Positions 27,968-37,686 of a stretch of 64,000 nt of DNA are shown here, in pieces (the stretch's first letter is position 1; each line of letters opens with the position of its first letter). The DNA is from Haematospirillum sp. H1815 (GTDB lineage Bacteria > Pseudomonadota > Alphaproteobacteria > Rhodospirillales > Rhodospirillaceae): the NCBI RefSeq assembly GCF_012102705.1, contig NZ_JAAVTA010000003.1, positions 143,501 through 207,500 of the forward strand, in the 5' to 3' direction. The notes beneath the pieces were generated by a model. It was given only the letters and a program-made list of their open reading frames with translations. It was not told the DNA's origin and ran no database searches. Made by a program: the position numbers and the translations under genes.

Positions 27968-29242
27968 ATGAAAAAAATTCTTGTTGGCACCAGCGCCCTT
28001 GTCGCTGCTTCGGCCATTGCCGGTTCCGCCGTTGCCGCTGAACCGATCCAGCTGTCCGTTGGCGGCTTTGGCTCCGTGTTCGTTGGCTATGCGTCCCAGA
28101 GCAACACCTACCTGAAGGCTGTCGAGAAAGAAGCCAGCAAGGTAGACGTCAAGGGCGACAACGAAATCCACTTCAAGGGCAAGACCACCCTGGACAACGG
28201 CCTGACCGTTGCCGTGAAGTATGAACTGGAAGCCGGCGGCACCAACAACACCAACGACGACCATATCTCCAAGTATGCCATCTCTCTGGGTGGTGCATTT
28301 GGTACCGTGATCGCCGGCGTGGACGACAACGCCATGACCGCCTTGGCCGCCCGTTCCCCGCACATGGGCAACCGCCTGTTCGGCGGCGGCATTTCCGAAG
28401 GCAGCCTGATCGGCGGCGACTGGGTGCTGAAGCCGAAAAGCAATATTGGTGATGCTCCGGATGCTACTGACCCTGAAGATGAAAAAGCTGCATACCGTGC
28501 CGCCCAGCTGCTGAGGCAGACCGACTTCATCGACGCCAGCTACATCACCACCGGCAATGGCACGGAAAGCATCAGCTACCTGTCGCCTTCCATCGCCGGC
28601 TTCACCCTTGGCGCCAGCTATGTTCCGGACGTCAACCAGAAGAAGCACGACGAAAAACAGCCGACCGGTAAAAAGATCGCCCGTGCTTATGGCGTTGGTC
28701 TTGGCTATGCCAACGACTTCGGTGGCGTCGGCCTGCAGGCCGATATCGGCTGGCTGAATGGTGGCAGCAAGCTCAAGGCTGAAGATCTGACCATTGGTAC
28801 CAACACAGTAACCAGCAAGGGCCGCAACGAATACCAGGCCGGCCTGAGCCTGTCCTACTCCGGCGTGACCGTCGGTGGTGGTTACCACATGATCAAGGAA
28901 AAGCTGGGCGTCACCACAGCTGCCAACAAGGAAGTCAAGGGTTCCCTTGATCATTCCGCTTGGGAAGCCGGCGTTGGCTACAAGACTGGCCCGTACGGCA
29001 TCGCGGTGTCCTACCTCGATCTCAAGCAGGCTGATCTTGGCCTGAAGGGCGACCTGAAGAGCGAAAGCATGAAGGGCCGTCGTTCGCGCGCCGTTCAACT
29101 GACCTCGGAATACACCATGGGCCCGGGCGTCATGCTGGTCGGTGGCGTTGGCTACACCAAGTTCGAAGACAAGGACTCCAAGGAAGCCAGCGATCGCAAC
29201 AAGGGCTGGGTGGCCGTTACCGGTCTGTCCCTGGCGTTCTGA
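27968..29242 (+). CDS. Outer-membrane porin (second of tandem pair)
   Basis: A 424-residue porin with signal peptide MKKILVGTSALVAASAIAGSAVA, mature start AEPIQLSVGGFGSVFVGYA and C-terminal GWVAVTGLSLAF ending in Phe. It shares the strand and loop pattern of the first copy, and the last 12 residues are identical, but the extracellular loops differ, for example the DATDPEDEKAAYRAAQLL insertion near residue 165. Codon use is strongly biased to C-ending and GGC codons, suggesting high expression. Confidence 0.94.
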   Translation: MKKILVGTSALVAASAIAGSAVAAEPIQLSVGGFGSVFVGYASQSNTYLKAVEKEASKVDVKGDNEIHFKGKTTLDNGLTVAVKYELEAGGTNNTNDDHISKYAISLGGAFGTVIAGVDDNAMTALAARSPHMGNRLFGGGISEGSLIGGDWVLKPKSNIGDAPDATDPEDEKAAYRAAQLLRQTDFIDASYITTGNGTESISYLSPSIAGFTLGASYVPDVNQKKHDEKQPTGKKIARAYGVGLGYANDFGGVGLQADIGWLNGGSKLKAEDLTIGTNTVTSKGRNEYQAGLSLSYSGVTVGGGYHMIKEKLGVTTAANKEVKGSLDHSAWEAGVGYKTGPYGIAVSYLDLKQADLGLKGDLKSESMKGRRSRAVQLTSEYTMGPGVMLVGGVGYTKFEDKDSKEASDRNKGWVAVTGLSLAF

Positions 29243-29283
29243 TGCGTGATACCCGATAACCGGCAACGGTTTCAGGTATGGGG

Positions 29284-29309
29284 AAAGGGCAGCTTCGGCT
29301 GCCCTTTTC
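29284..29309 (+). terminator. Rho-independent terminator after the second porin
   Basis: A perfect 10-bp stem AAAGGGCAGC / GCTGCCCTTT closed by a TTCG tetraloop and followed by TCT. It lies 42 bp after the stop, the same distance as at the first porin. Confidence 0.88.
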
Positions 29310-29326
29310 TGTTGCAGGCGGCATGC

Positions 29327-29950
29327 TCAGGCCAACGCAGACACCGCTGCAACACCCCAGGCACCGCTTCCATACAGGCGGGGCAGGGTGGATACCGAAA
29401 TGCCACCCAAAGCCAGAACCGGCACCCGGGACCTCTGTACCAGGGCCCGAAAGCGGAGAACTCCCAGCACGGCAGAGCCCGGGTGGCTGACTGTCGGAAA
29501 AACCGGTGAAACCAGTGCCGCATCCACACCAAACCTGCCCGCCATAACCAAGGCTTGGTGCGAATGAACAGCTGCTGTCACCAGCCCACCAGCTCGACGC
29601 CAATCAACAAGCTCCGGACACAGGGCACGACGTAAGAGACCCTCTGGCAGATGCACACCATCGGCAGCACAGGCCACGGCAAGATCATGGTCTGCTGCCA
29701 CCAGCAAACGGATGTCCCGCTTCTGGGTAGCATCGCGCAGGCGCAAGGCCAAGTCAGAGCGAAACCGGTCATCATAGTGACGCAGGATCACCGCGCTGCC
29801 CGGCGGCAGCCGGGGTACAATAGCGACCGGATCCCCCACACGTGGGTCTGTCATGAAGACAAGCCATGGCACAGGGCATTCCACAGGCCCGCTTCCACGT
29901 GCAGAAGCATTGAGTTTCGCAGCCCGTATCGCTAGGGTCCGAAAGGACAT
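29327..29950 (-). CDS. ThiE/TenI-like thiamine-phosphate synthase family protein
   Basis: About 207 residues forming a TIM barrel of the thiamine-phosphate synthase family: AVILRHYDDRF, DGVHLPE, HSHQALVMAGRFGVDAALVSPVFPT and the phosphate-binding end VLALGGIS. ThiE joins HMP-PP and the thiazole phosphate; TenI relatives have a different role. No other thi gene is near, and the usual KP motif after PVFPT is replaced by VSHPGS, so a TenI-like or divergent function is possible. ATG 29950 has AAGGAG 11 nt upstream; GTG 29962 is too close to that site. Divergent from the YggS gene. Confidence 0.8.
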   Translation of the reverse strand: MSFRTLAIRAAKLNASARGSGPVECPVPWLVFMTDPRVGDPVAIVPRLPPGSAVILRHYDDRFRSDLALRLRDATQKRDIRLLVAADHDLAVACAADGVHLPEGLLRRALCPELVDWRRAGGLVTAAVHSHQALVMAGRFGVDAALVSPVFPTVSHPGSAVLGVLRFRALVQRSRVPVLALGGISVSTLPRLYGSGAWGVAAVSALA

Positions 29951-29987
29951 CTGCCGACACACTCCTTTGAATCAGGATAGAACACGC

Positions 29988-30680
29988 ATGGCTTCCCCTG
30001 ATCTTTTACCGGGACATCCGGACACGGTACAGCACTGGCACAGTGTACGGGAACAGATCGCGCACAGTGCGCTGAAAGCGGGGCGGGACGCTGTATCAGT
30101 AAACCTTGTTGCCGTGTCCAAGACATTTTCTGCATCGGCCATTACCCCGGTTCTGGATGCCGGGCAACGCCTTTTCGGCGAGAACAGGGTGCAGGAGGCT
30201 TCCGCAAAATGGCCGACTTTGAGAGCACACTTTCCTGACATTGAACTCCACCTGATCGGACCTCTGCAGTCAAACAAAGTCCGGGAAGCGGTTGCCCTGT
30301 TCGACGTCATTGAAACAGTGGACCGTCCGAAGATTGCCACGGCGCTTGCCACAGAAATGAAGCGCCAGAACCGTTTTCTTCCCTGTCTGGTACAGGTCAA
30401 TATCGGGAATGAACCACAGAAAGCCGGCATAGCGCCTGATCAGGCCGACGGCTTCATCCAGGATTGCCGTGAGCAGGGTTTGGCAATAGCTGGTTTGATG
30501 TGCATTCCCCCTGTCAATCATCCGCCCGGACCCTTCTTTGAAACCATGCAGGCCTTGGCACAACGTCACCAGCTTCATACCTTGAGCATGGGCATGAGCG
30601 CCGACTACAGTGAAGCCATCCGGTATGGGGCCACCCACGTCCGGGTTGGATCGGCAATCTTCGGACACCGGACTCCATAG
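29988..30680 (+). CDS. YggS-family pyridoxal-phosphate homeostasis protein
   Basis: A 230-residue alanine-racemase-fold PLP protein. LVAVSKTFSA carries the PLP lysine; RLFGENRVQEA, HLIGPLQSNKV, CLVQVNIGNEPQKAG, GLMCIPP and LSMGMSADYSEAI are family signatures. PLPBP/YggS proteins maintain PLP supply and have no clear catalytic activity. ATG 29988 has AGGATAG upstream. Confidence 0.95.
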   Translation: MASPDLLPGHPDTVQHWHSVREQIAHSALKAGRDAVSVNLVAVSKTFSASAITPVLDAGQRLFGENRVQEASAKWPTLRAHFPDIELHLIGPLQSNKVREAVALFDVIETVDRPKIATALATEMKRQNRFLPCLVQVNIGNEPQKAGIAPDQADGFIQDCREQGLAIAGLMCIPPVNHPPGPFFETMQALAQRHQLHTLSMGMSADYSEAIRYGATHVRVGSAIFGHRTP

Positions 30681-30681
30681 A

Positions 30682-30707
30682 AAACCCCTGACCAAAGCCA
30701 GGGGTTT
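30682..30707. terminator. Probable terminator between yggS-type gene and grpE
   Basis: AAACCCCTG / CAGGGGTTT makes a 9-bp stem with an 8-nt loop between two convergent genes. The U-tract is short on both strands, so efficiency is uncertain. Confidence 0.5.
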
Positions 30708-30739
30708 CAAACAGGGTATCTTGGGACTGTCAGCCTTGA

Positions 30740-31399
30740 TCAGACAGACTGGTCAATGTGACCAACCGGCGCTGGCGCATCGTCTCCACCTGCAGGGACA
30801 TCGTCACGTTTTGGCCCGCCCTTGGAAACAACAACCATGGCCGGACGCAACAGACGATCATGCAGGGTCCACGCATCCTGATAAACCTGGACGACGGTTC
30901 CTGTCGGGACGTCTGTACGTTCAACCTCCTGCATGGCCTGATGATGATGCGGGTCAAAGGGACAATTCAGACTTTCGATCCGGGTTACGCCATGACGGGA
31001 CAAGACGGACAACAGTTCCTTCTCTGTCATCTCGACACCTACCGCCAAGGTTCCAAGCTCTGCATTAGACAGCCGTGACTCTGCCGGAGCAGCCAGAAGG
31101 GCACGCCCCAGATTGTCGGCAACAGCCAGCACATCACGGGCAAAGTTGGTCACCGCGTAGCGATTGTTGTCCTCAATCTGTTTCTGGGCCATACGCCGCG
31201 TATTCTGGGAATCCGCCAAGGCACGCAGATACTCGGTCTTCAGGCGTTCCACCTCGGTTTCCAGTTCGGCAATGCGGGCTTCGGGTGTTGCTTCTGCGGC
31301 ACCCTCTACTTCCGGAAGCTCTGTGGCTTCAGTCTCCTGAACAACTGCATCAGGTGCCGTGTCCGGGGTTGGAATGATCTTGTCAGTCTCTTCGGTCAT
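30740..31399 (-). CDS. grpE: GrpE nucleotide exchange factor
   Basis: A 219-residue GrpE. An acidic N-terminus leads into a long coiled coil (ARIAELETEVERLKTEYLRALADSQN) and a C-terminal beta domain with FDPHHHQAMQEV and the VYQDAWTLHDRLLRPAMVVVSKG segment. GrpE exchanges nucleotide on DnaK. ATG 31399 gives the normal length. Downstream of hrcA (54 bp) in one operon. Confidence 0.96.
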   Translation of the reverse strand: MTEETDKIIPTPDTAPDAVVQETEATELPEVEGAAEATPEARIAELETEVERLKTEYLRALADSQNTRRMAQKQIEDNNRYAVTNFARDVLAVADNLGRALLAAPAESRLSNAELGTLAVGVEMTEKELLSVLSRHGVTRIESLNCPFDPHHHQAMQEVERTDVPTGTVVQVYQDAWTLHDRLLRPAMVVVSKGGPKRDDVPAGGDDAPAPVGHIDQSV

Positions 31400-31453
31400 G
31401 TCTCTTCCATACAATACTCCGGCAGGCCCACGCACGGCAGACCACAGCCTTTT

Positions 31454-32494
31454 TTATCCAATAAGCTGCCCGATAACCCGCGCAGTATAATCCACCATCG
31501 GGATAATACGGGCATAATTCAGCCGTGTCGGCCCAATCACCCCAATCGCCCCGACAATCTGTTCGCGGCTGTTCTGATAGGGGGCCACGATCAGGGAACA
31601 TCCTGCAGCCCCGAACAGGTCATTGTCCGAACCAATAAAGATCTGGACACCTTCACCCGTTTGCACAAGATCCAGGAGGCGCAACATTTGCTGACGCGCC
31701 TCCAGAGTTTCAAAAAGGGAACGGATACGTTCAAGATCTTCGATGGCATGCACATCCTGCAACAGGTTGGACTGCCCCCGTATAATCAGCGCACCCTGAT
31801 CCTCGTCACCACCCCATATCGCAAGACCAGCCTCTACAACCCGGGCTGTCAGCTCGTCAAGCTCGGCACGCCGGCTGTCACGGTCGGCAGAAACAAGGCG
31901 GCGCACATCAGCCAAGGTCTGCCCGCCCAGACGAACCGACAGGAAATTCGAGGCCTGCTGCAAAACACTGGGTGGAAGACCGGCCGGCACCTCGATCAGG
32001 CGATTCTCGACCAGACCATCGCTGGTCACCATAACCACCAGGGCACGCCCGGGGCCCAGGCTGACAAACTCGATATGACGCAAAGTGCTGTCTGTCTTGG
32101 GAGCCAGAACCAAGCTGGCACAACGCGACAAGCCGGACAAAGCCGTCGTTGCCTCGGACAGCATTTGCTCCAGACTACGCCCGGTTGACTGGCAATGGCT
32201 ATCGATACGGCTGCGCTCGTCATCACTCAGGCGCCCAACTTCCAGAAGGCCAGAGACAAACATACGCAAACCATGTTCAGTCGGCAGACGACCCGCCGAG
32301 ACATGAGGCGCATACAGAAGCCCCAGATCTTCCAGGTCAGCCATAACAGAGCGAATGCTGGCCGGCGACAAGCCAACCGACAGGCGACGGGACACGGTAC
32401 GGGAACCAACCGGCTCCCCATCATGGACCCACGACTCAACGACCAGACGCAAAACCTCGCGGCTACGCTCGTTCAGCTCTGCTATTGGCAGCAT
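31454..32494 (-). CDS. hrcA: Heat-inducible transcription repressor HrcA
   Basis: A 346-residue HrcA. The N-terminal winged helix includes GEPVGSRTVSRRL and SPASIRSVMADLEDLGLLYAPHVSAGRLPTEHGLRMFV, and the C-terminal GAF-like domain ends with GVIGPTRLNYARIIPMVDYTARV. It represses groESL via CIRCE in related bacteria. No CIRCE (TTAGCACTC-N9-GAGTGCTAA) is seen upstream here. ATG 32494 was chosen over a GTG 54 bp upstream because of the conserved ELNERSREVLRL start. Confidence 0.95.
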   Translation of the reverse strand: MLPIAELNERSREVLRLVVESWVHDGEPVGSRTVSRRLSVGLSPASIRSVMADLEDLGLLYAPHVSAGRLPTEHGLRMFVSGLLEVGRLSDDERSRIDSHCQSTGRSLEQMLSEATTALSGLSRCASLVLAPKTDSTLRHIEFVSLGPGRALVVMVTSDGLVENRLIEVPAGLPPSVLQQASNFLSVRLGGQTLADVRRLVSADRDSRRAELDELTARVVEAGLAIWGGDEDQGALIIRGQSNLLQDVHAIEDLERIRSLFETLEARQQMLRLLDLVQTGEGVQIFIGSDNDLFGAAGCSLIVAPYQNSREQIVGAIGVIGPTRLNYARIIPMVDYTARVIGQLIG

Positions 32495-32767
32495 GGTTTT
32501 CACGGCCTTGCCCGAACCTTTTGCATCGAATCCGGAACCGTACCACACAATGGTCCCATACGTGTTGGAATGTAGTCAGCCACTCCCCCGACGTCAACGT
32601 ACCGGCGGAGATACGCCCTCTTTCGATGCAGAATGCAGTACCCAGGTAACATAAACAGATCCGGGAAGCGGCTGCATGACAAACAAAAAGCTTGGCGTAG
32701 GGGTGTGAACAGTGAAACATTGCTATTGTCCGTTGCATGACAGAATGCCGGAAAAGCCGGGGGAAAG

Positions 32768-33340
32768 ATGGTTCGCCACACCGCTGAAGACAGAGAATTG
32801 TACAACAGGATTGTTGCCGCCCACGAACGCAACATGATCGGGCTTCTGGTCAACTACCGAAAGCTGAACGGCGTTTCCTCCCCGATTTTCAATCCGTGGG
32901 AGGCTATTGGTCCACTCCTGGTTCCTGTCATCGTATCGCTTCTGGTTCTCATCTTTGGGGGTGTTGTTGCGGGAACCATGGCACTTCTGTTCACCATGCT
33001 GCTTTACGGCGTGCTGCTTCGCCCATGGACCCAGCGCAAGATTCACGATCGCGCCCGCCGTGTTATCGGGCATAGCTTCGCTGCCTTTGAAACTCTGTGG
33101 GAATTCGGGGGATTCGCCCTCTACATTACGGACCGCCCGACAACAATGGTTGAGGCCCCACAGGGGGACTGGCGCTCTTTTGTCCGTCGCAACCTTCCCA
33201 AACCCGCACCGGGTGAAGACGTGGGAGCCCCGTTCAGGGCATCCTTGTCAGGGAGTGGGGATTTTGTACCACCTGTGCGGTCACAGGCCGTCACAGGCGA
33301 TGAGCAACCCGCGCCCGGACGCAGGATCAGACCGACATAA
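32768..33340 (+). CDS. Small membrane protein of unknown family
   Basis: 190 residues: a charged N-terminal helix, two adjacent membrane helices near residues 47-85 (IGPLLVPVIVSLLVLIFGG and TMALLFTMLLYGVLL), then a soluble part and a Pro-rich tail. No family is recognised. It is followed on the same strand by the Smr gene 71 bp later and is divergent from hrcA. Confidence 0.75.
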   Translation: MVRHTAEDRELYNRIVAAHERNMIGLLVNYRKLNGVSSPIFNPWEAIGPLLVPVIVSLLVLIFGGVVAGTMALLFTMLLYGVLLRPWTQRKIHDRARRVIGHSFAAFETLWEFGGFALYITDRPTTMVEAPQGDWRSFVRRNLPKPAPGEDVGAPFRASLSGSGDFVPPVRSQAVTGDEQPAPGRRIRPT

Positions 33341-33411
33341 TCCATCCGGCACATAGACCCGGTGAACAATGCGTGTTACAGCTCGCCGCTGGAAGAGAGC
33401 GGCCTGAGGCA

Positions 33412-33981
33412 ATGGATACGAATAAACGGCGGCATTACCGGCGTACCCTGACACAGGACGAAGCCCGACTTTGGGAGGAGATTGCCCGCACGGTCAATCC
33501 CATACCCGGTCGCTTGCCCTTTGTCACAGCCAATGAACCGGAAACACATCCCCCGGACATGGACGTACCTGTAGGCACACCTCCCCAGGCACCCGCCTTG
33601 TTGAGGGTAGCCACGCAGAGAAACAAACCGTTTCTGCCCTTGGAGCCAGGAAAGAGCCCAGGCGTTGACTATAGAACAGCCCTGAAATTCAAACGGGGTA
33701 AAATGCATGTGGATGCCCGCATCGATCTGCATGGTATGGGCAAGGATACAGCCCACGCCAATCTTCTGGATTTTATGAACAGGGCAATACGCAACGGCTA
33801 CCGGTGCCTTCTTGTCATCACCGGCAAGGGAACGCGGGGCGAGGGCGTTTTGCGACGGGCTCTCCCCGGCTGGCTGAATGATGCCCGCATCCGGCCACAT
33901 ATCCTGTCGTTCAGCGCCGCCAAGCCAGAGCATGGCGGAGAAGGGGCTTTTTACATCCTTCTCCGCCGCAACAGGTTCTGA
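33412..33981 (+). CDS. Smr-domain protein
   Basis: A 189-residue protein with a C-terminal Smr domain: DARIDLHGMGKDTAHANLLDF and LLVITGKGTRGEGVLRRALPGWL, with the D-L-H-G and T-G-x-G motifs of Smr nucleases. The N-terminal 90 residues carry the YRRTLTQDEARLWEEI helix common to alphaproteobacterial members. ATG 33412 was chosen, GTG 33373 is possible. In related genomes this gene often follows mltA; here it is separate. Its stop touches a parS site. Confidence 0.9.
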   Translation: MDTNKRRHYRRTLTQDEARLWEEIARTVNPIPGRLPFVTANEPETHPPDMDVPVGTPPQAPALLRVATQRNKPFLPLEPGKSPGVDYRTALKFKRGKMHVDARIDLHGMGKDTAHANLLDFMNRAIRNGYRCLLVITGKGTRGEGVLRRALPGWLNDARIRPHILSFSAAKPEHGGEGAFYILLRRNRF

Positions 33982-33997
33982 TGTTTCACGTGAAACG
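33982..33997. other. parS site 1
   Basis: TGTTTCACGTGAAACG carries a perfect 14-bp palindrome and matches the universal bacterial parS (TGTTNCACGTGAAACA) at 15 of 16 positions. It lies between the convergent genes for Smr and HemW, immediately after the Smr stop codon. Confidence 0.9.
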
Positions 33998-34005
33998 ACA
34001 GCACA

Positions 34006-35175
34006 TCACGATGATTGAACCAAGGCCCCGATAATCGCATTCAACACCGGCATACCACGATCCGTGACCCGAAGTGGCCAGCCCTCTGCCACAAGCCCCT
34101 CGGCACGCAACACGGCCAGCATTGGCCAGTCCAGAAGATCAGACAGATCAAAACCGTAGCAGGCCAAGCGGAACGCATCCGGGTCAATACCACGACGCAA
34201 CCTCAGGCCCATCATGATGTTCTCTTCAGCCCGCGCGCGTGACGTCAGAGGTTCCTTTTGCCGTGTTGCGTGGCCATCACGCAGAACTGTTTTCAGCCAT
34301 ACATCTGGTGCACGATGCTGGCGTGTTGCATGAAACGTTCCATCAACACAGATCCGACCATGCGCACCAGGCCCAATACCAACATATTCACCACCAAGCC
34401 AATACAGGAGATTATGGCGGCTTTCCTGCCCGGGAACCGCATGGTTTGAAACCTCGTAATAGGGCATGCCGCTGGCTGCGGTCAGGGCATGGGTAACGGC
34501 CCACAAGTCCAGCGCAAGATCATCTTCGGGAAGGGTAAAGACACCCCGAGCCACATCCTGCTGGAAACGGGTTCCTTGCTCGATGGTCAGTTGATACAGC
34601 GAGATATGGCCACCCGTAGCCAGATCAAGAGCCTGCGACAGCTCAGCCTCCCACTGTGCGGGGGTCTGTCCGGGACGAGCATAGATCAAGTCAAAGGAGA
34701 AGCGGGGAAACAGCCGGGCTGCGGTCTCGATCGCCTCCAGTGCCTCACGGACACCATGCCGCCGTTCCAGAAAGCCAAGACTTTCCGGTACAAGGGACTG
34801 GACGCCCAGCGACACACGATTGATACCGGCATGCCGAAAAGCCTGGAAACGCTCGCGGTCTATGGCGCCAGGATTGGCCTCCAGCGTCAGTTCAATGTCC
34901 GCAGCCCATGTCCAGTGGGCAGCAGCACGCTCCAGAACAGCCTCAACCGTGCGCGGCACCATCAGCGAAGGCGTACCACCGCCAAAGAAAATACTGCCAA
35001 GCACACGCCCTGGGGTAAGTGCCGCGTAGTAATCCAGTTCACGCAGCAGCGCCTGACACCAAAGATCATGGTCAACATGATTGGTAACATGGCTGTTGAA
35101 ATCACAGTACGGGCACTTTGATACACAAAAGGGCCAATGCACATACAAACCAAACAGCGAGGGTATGTTAGTCAA
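34006..35175 (-). CDS. hemW: Radical-SAM heme chaperone HemW
   Basis: A 389-residue HemW. The radical-SAM triad Cys17, Cys21, Cys24 is in [26 protein letters not shown] and [14 protein letters not shown] follow, with the HemN C-terminal domain at the end. HemW inserts heme into respiratory proteins and lacks coproporphyrinogen oxidase activity. The start is TTG 35175 with AAGG 6 nt upstream, overlapping the rdgB stop. It ends a long minus-strand run timA-mltA-rph-rdgB-hemW. Confidence 0.93.
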   Translation of the reverse strand: MTNIPSLFGLYVHWPFCVSKCPYCDFNSHVTNHVDHDLWCQALLRELDYYAALTPGRVLGSIFFGGGTPSLMVPRTVEAVLERAAAHWTWAADIELTLEANPGAIDRERFQAFRHAGINRVSLGVQSLVPESLGFLERRHGVREALEAIETAARLFPRFSFDLIYARPGQTPAQWEAELSQALDLATGGHISLYQLTIEQGTRFQQDVARGVFTLPEDDLALDLWAVTHALTAASGMPYYEVSNHAVPGQESRHNLLYWLGGEYVGIGPGAHGRICVDGTFHATRQHRAPDVWLKTVLRDGHATRQKEPLTSRARAEENIMMGLRLRRGIDPDAFRLACYGFDLSDLLDWPMLAVLRAEGLVAEGWPLRVTDRGMPVLNAIIGALVQSS

Positions 35176-35764
35176 AGCACGCCTTCACAAGCTGTTGGAA
35201 TGCACGGGCACGGTGGCTGATGGCATGTTTCTCTTCCGGAACAAACTCGGCAAAGGTACGACTATCACCGTCCGGGACAAAAAACGGGTCATAGCCAAAA
35301 CCACGGTCACCACGCGGTGGCCAGCAGATGGACCCATCGACCTGTCCGACAAATGTTTCCGTATGCCCGTCTGGCCAGGCCAGGCACAAGGCGCATACAA
35401 AGCAGGCTGACCGGTCAGGATGGTCCCCCAGACGCTCATGAACGGTACGCATGGCACCGGCAAAATCTTTCTCCGGGCCAGCCCAGCGAGCCGAGTAAAT
35501 ACCCGGCTCGCCGCCAAGCGCAGAAACTGACAGACCGGAATCATCGGAGAGGGCAGGAAGCCCGGAGGCCCTTGCAGCAGCAAGGGCTTTGATGGCTGCA
35601 TTACCCGAAAATGTTGCCGCTGTCTCTTCGGGTTCCGGCAAATCCAGATCGACAGAAGACACAACATCAACCTGAAAGGCACGAAGAAGATCACGGATTT
35701 CCCGCACCTTCCCGGCATTATGGCTGGCAACAACCAGCCGGGAACCATCAAACCGGCGTGCCAT
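35168..35764 (-). CDS. rdgB: XTP/dITP pyrophosphatase RdgB
   Basis: A 198-residue HAM1/RdgB nucleotide pyrophosphatase that removes non-canonical purine NTPs. [46 protein letters not shown] and [10 protein letters not shown] are the family motifs. It lies 3 bp after rph and overlaps hemW by 8 bp. Confidence 0.96.
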   Translation of the reverse strand: MARRFDGSRLVVASHNAGKVREIRDLLRAFQVDVVSSVDLDLPEPEETAATFSGNAAIKALAAARASGLPALSDDSGLSVSALGGEPGIYSARWAGPEKDFAGAMRTVHERLGDHPDRSACFVCALCLAWPDGHTETFVGQVDGSICWPPRGDRGFGYDPFFVPDGDSRTFAEFVPEEKHAISHRARAFQQLVKACFD

Positions 35765-35767
35765 GCC

Positions 35768-36490
35768 TTATGCCTCCACCAGCAAGGCCTGGTTTTGCAA
35801 GGCGACAAGCTCACGCACACCTTTTTCCGCCAGATCCATAAGGGCATCCAGTTCCGCACGGGTAAAGGGCGCTTCTTCGGCTGTTCCCTGCACTTCAATC
35901 ACCTTCCCGGTACCGGTCAGAACAAAATTGGCATCGGCTTGGGCTGATGAATCCTCCTCATAGTCCAGGTCCAGAACCGGTACACCCTTCACCAAACCAC
36001 ACGATACGGCTGCAACACTGTCTGTCAGGGGAAATGCAGACACAAGCCCGGCAGACAAGGCATGACGGAATGCCTGGGCCAAGGCCACATAGGCCCCGGT
36101 AATGGAGGCCGTACGGGTTCCTCCATCCGCCTGAAGTACGTCACAGTCGATCCGAACCTGCATCTCGCCCATCCTGGACAGGTCTGTTACGGCCCTCAAG
36201 GAGCGTCCGATCAGACGTTGTATTTCCTGTGTGCGCCCGGATTGCTTGCCCCGGGCGGCTTCACGGTCGGTGCGTGTTCCTGTTGAACGGGGCAACATAC
36301 CGTATTCTGCCGTAATCCATCCCTTGCCCTGCCCCCGCAACCAAGGGGGAACACGGGTATCGACAGAGGCCGTGCAAATAACGTGGGTATCTCCGAACTT
36401 CACCAGACACGACCCCTCTGCATGCTTGATAAAGCCGGTCTCAAGGGTCACGGGGCGAAGCTGGTCAGCAAGGCGGCCGGAAGGTCTCAT
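35768..36490 (-). CDS. rph: Ribonuclease PH
   Basis: A 240-residue RNase PH starting [76 protein letters not shown] and [18 protein letters not shown] show the phosphorolytic active site. It trims tRNA 3' ends. Next to rdgB, as in most proteobacteria. Confidence 0.97.
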   Translation of the reverse strand: MRPSGRLADQLRPVTLETGFIKHAEGSCLVKFGDTHVICTASVDTRVPPWLRGQGKGWITAEYGMLPRSTGTRTDREAARGKQSGRTQEIQRLIGRSLRAVTDLSRMGEMQVRIDCDVLQADGGTRTASITGAYVALAQAFRHALSAGLVSAFPLTDSVAAVSCGLVKGVPVLDLDYEEDSSAQADANFVLTGTGKVIEVQGTAEEAPFTRAELDALMDLAEKGVRELVALQNQALLVEA

Positions 36491-36520
36491 GGAATATATC
36501 TCTCTGTCAGGCTGGAAAAG

Positions 36521-37672
36521 TTAATGGGTCGGCGCACTCTGCCGGGGTAAAAGCAAATACCAGGTTCCCGCACTTTTCATGCGCCCGGCCTTGGCCAAGG
36601 CCTGCTCACCGGGACCCCAGAAGAAATCACCACGAACAACGCCCTTGATGGCCGATCCTGTGTCCTGTGCCACCATAAGCCGGCGCAGGGGTTTATGATC
36701 TGGATCGACCGAATTGAGCCACAGCGGCACCCCAAGCGGAACATACCGCGGATCGACTGCAATGGAACGCCGGGCTGTCAAGGGAACCGACAGAGCCCCT
36801 ACCGGCCCATCCCCATGAATAACGCGAAAGAACGTATAGCGCGGGTTCTCACGCATCAGGGCACCCGCCCGATCCCGGTTTTCCTTCAGCCACGCACGAA
36901 TGAACGGCATGGTGGCTTGCCCGGGCCCCAGAATGCCATGATCCAGCAAGATACGCCCCAGCCCCTTGAACGCATGGCCGTTACTGCCAGCAAAACCAAG
37001 CCGCTGCACCTTCCCGTCGGGCAGAATAACACGGCCCGACCCCTGTATCTGCATGATATGCACATCAACAGGATCTTCGGCATACATCAGGACAGGCGCA
37101 CGCCCGTTCAAGGCACCACTTTCAATAGCCGCGCGCGAGGGCAGGGGAGGAACCTTCCTGGTATCCGTGACAACGCCCGGCGGGGGCCCATAAAGAGGCA
37201 CCTGACAGCGCAGTGTTTTCTTCAGGCATCCTTTCAGCTCCGCTTCGTAATACCCGGTAAATGTACCGGAAGGACGACCGGAAGAACTGACAGACCAAGG
37301 CTGCATACGCGCCTCAAGGAATTCCCTGACAGAAGCAGAGGATGCAGAGTGTGAAGGTGGAAATTCACGACGCAGGTCGGAACAGAACCGCTGCCAGTCC
37401 TCTACGGTCCCGCCCAAGGAACCAGGGCCAACCCATCGCCTGGCATCAGAACGACGCTGGAAAGAATCGCAGGAACGCCTGAGAGCTGGCAGGGCCTCTG
37501 CCTGCACATCCTGACCCCAACCGGGAAGAGCCGAAAAAGACACTGGCTTCAGCTTCTGCTCAGAGGGAATGAGAGGCGGTTCACCCGGTCCACGACCACC
37601 GCAGGAAGCCAAGGCCAACAGACAAACCCCGGCCAACAGCCGGGGTAGAACGGTACGAACAGATACAGTCAT
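36521..37672 (-). CDS. mltA: Membrane-bound lytic murein transglycosylase A
   Basis: A 383-residue lipoprotein; the signal ends LLALASC with Cys24 as lipidation site. FTGYYEAELKG, PLYGPP, the MltA domain with QIQGSGRVILPDG and the C-terminal 3D domain (VAQDTGSAIKGVVRGDFFWG) with catalytic Asp are present. It cleaves peptidoglycan to 1,6-anhydro products. It follows timA by 14 bp. Confidence 0.94.
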   Translation of the reverse strand: MTVSVRTVLPRLLAGVCLLALASCGGRGPGEPPLIPSEQKLKPVSFSALPGWGQDVQAEALPALRRSCDSFQRRSDARRWVGPGSLGGTVEDWQRFCSDLRREFPPSHSASSASVREFLEARMQPWSVSSSGRPSGTFTGYYEAELKGCLKKTLRCQVPLYGPPPGVVTDTRKVPPLPSRAAIESGALNGRAPVLMYAEDPVDVHIMQIQGSGRVILPDGKVQRLGFAGSNGHAFKGLGRILLDHGILGPGQATMPFIRAWLKENRDRAGALMRENPRYTFFRVIHGDGPVGALSVPLTARRSIAVDPRYVPLGVPLWLNSVDPDHKPLRRLMVAQDTGSAIKGVVRGDFFWGPGEQALAKAGRMKSAGTWYLLLPRQSAPTH

Positions 37673-37686
37673 AGAAAAAAACCCAT

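Noticed and set aside
27866..29266. A 466-codon open frame antisense to the second porin
   Set aside because: Caused by the strong codon bias of the porin gene; the translation is Gly/Val/Ala-rich without a recognisable fold.
32495..32767. CIRCE element upstream of hrcA
   Set aside because: No TTAGCACTC-N9-GAGTGCTAA or close variant is present in the 273 bp between hrcA and the next gene.
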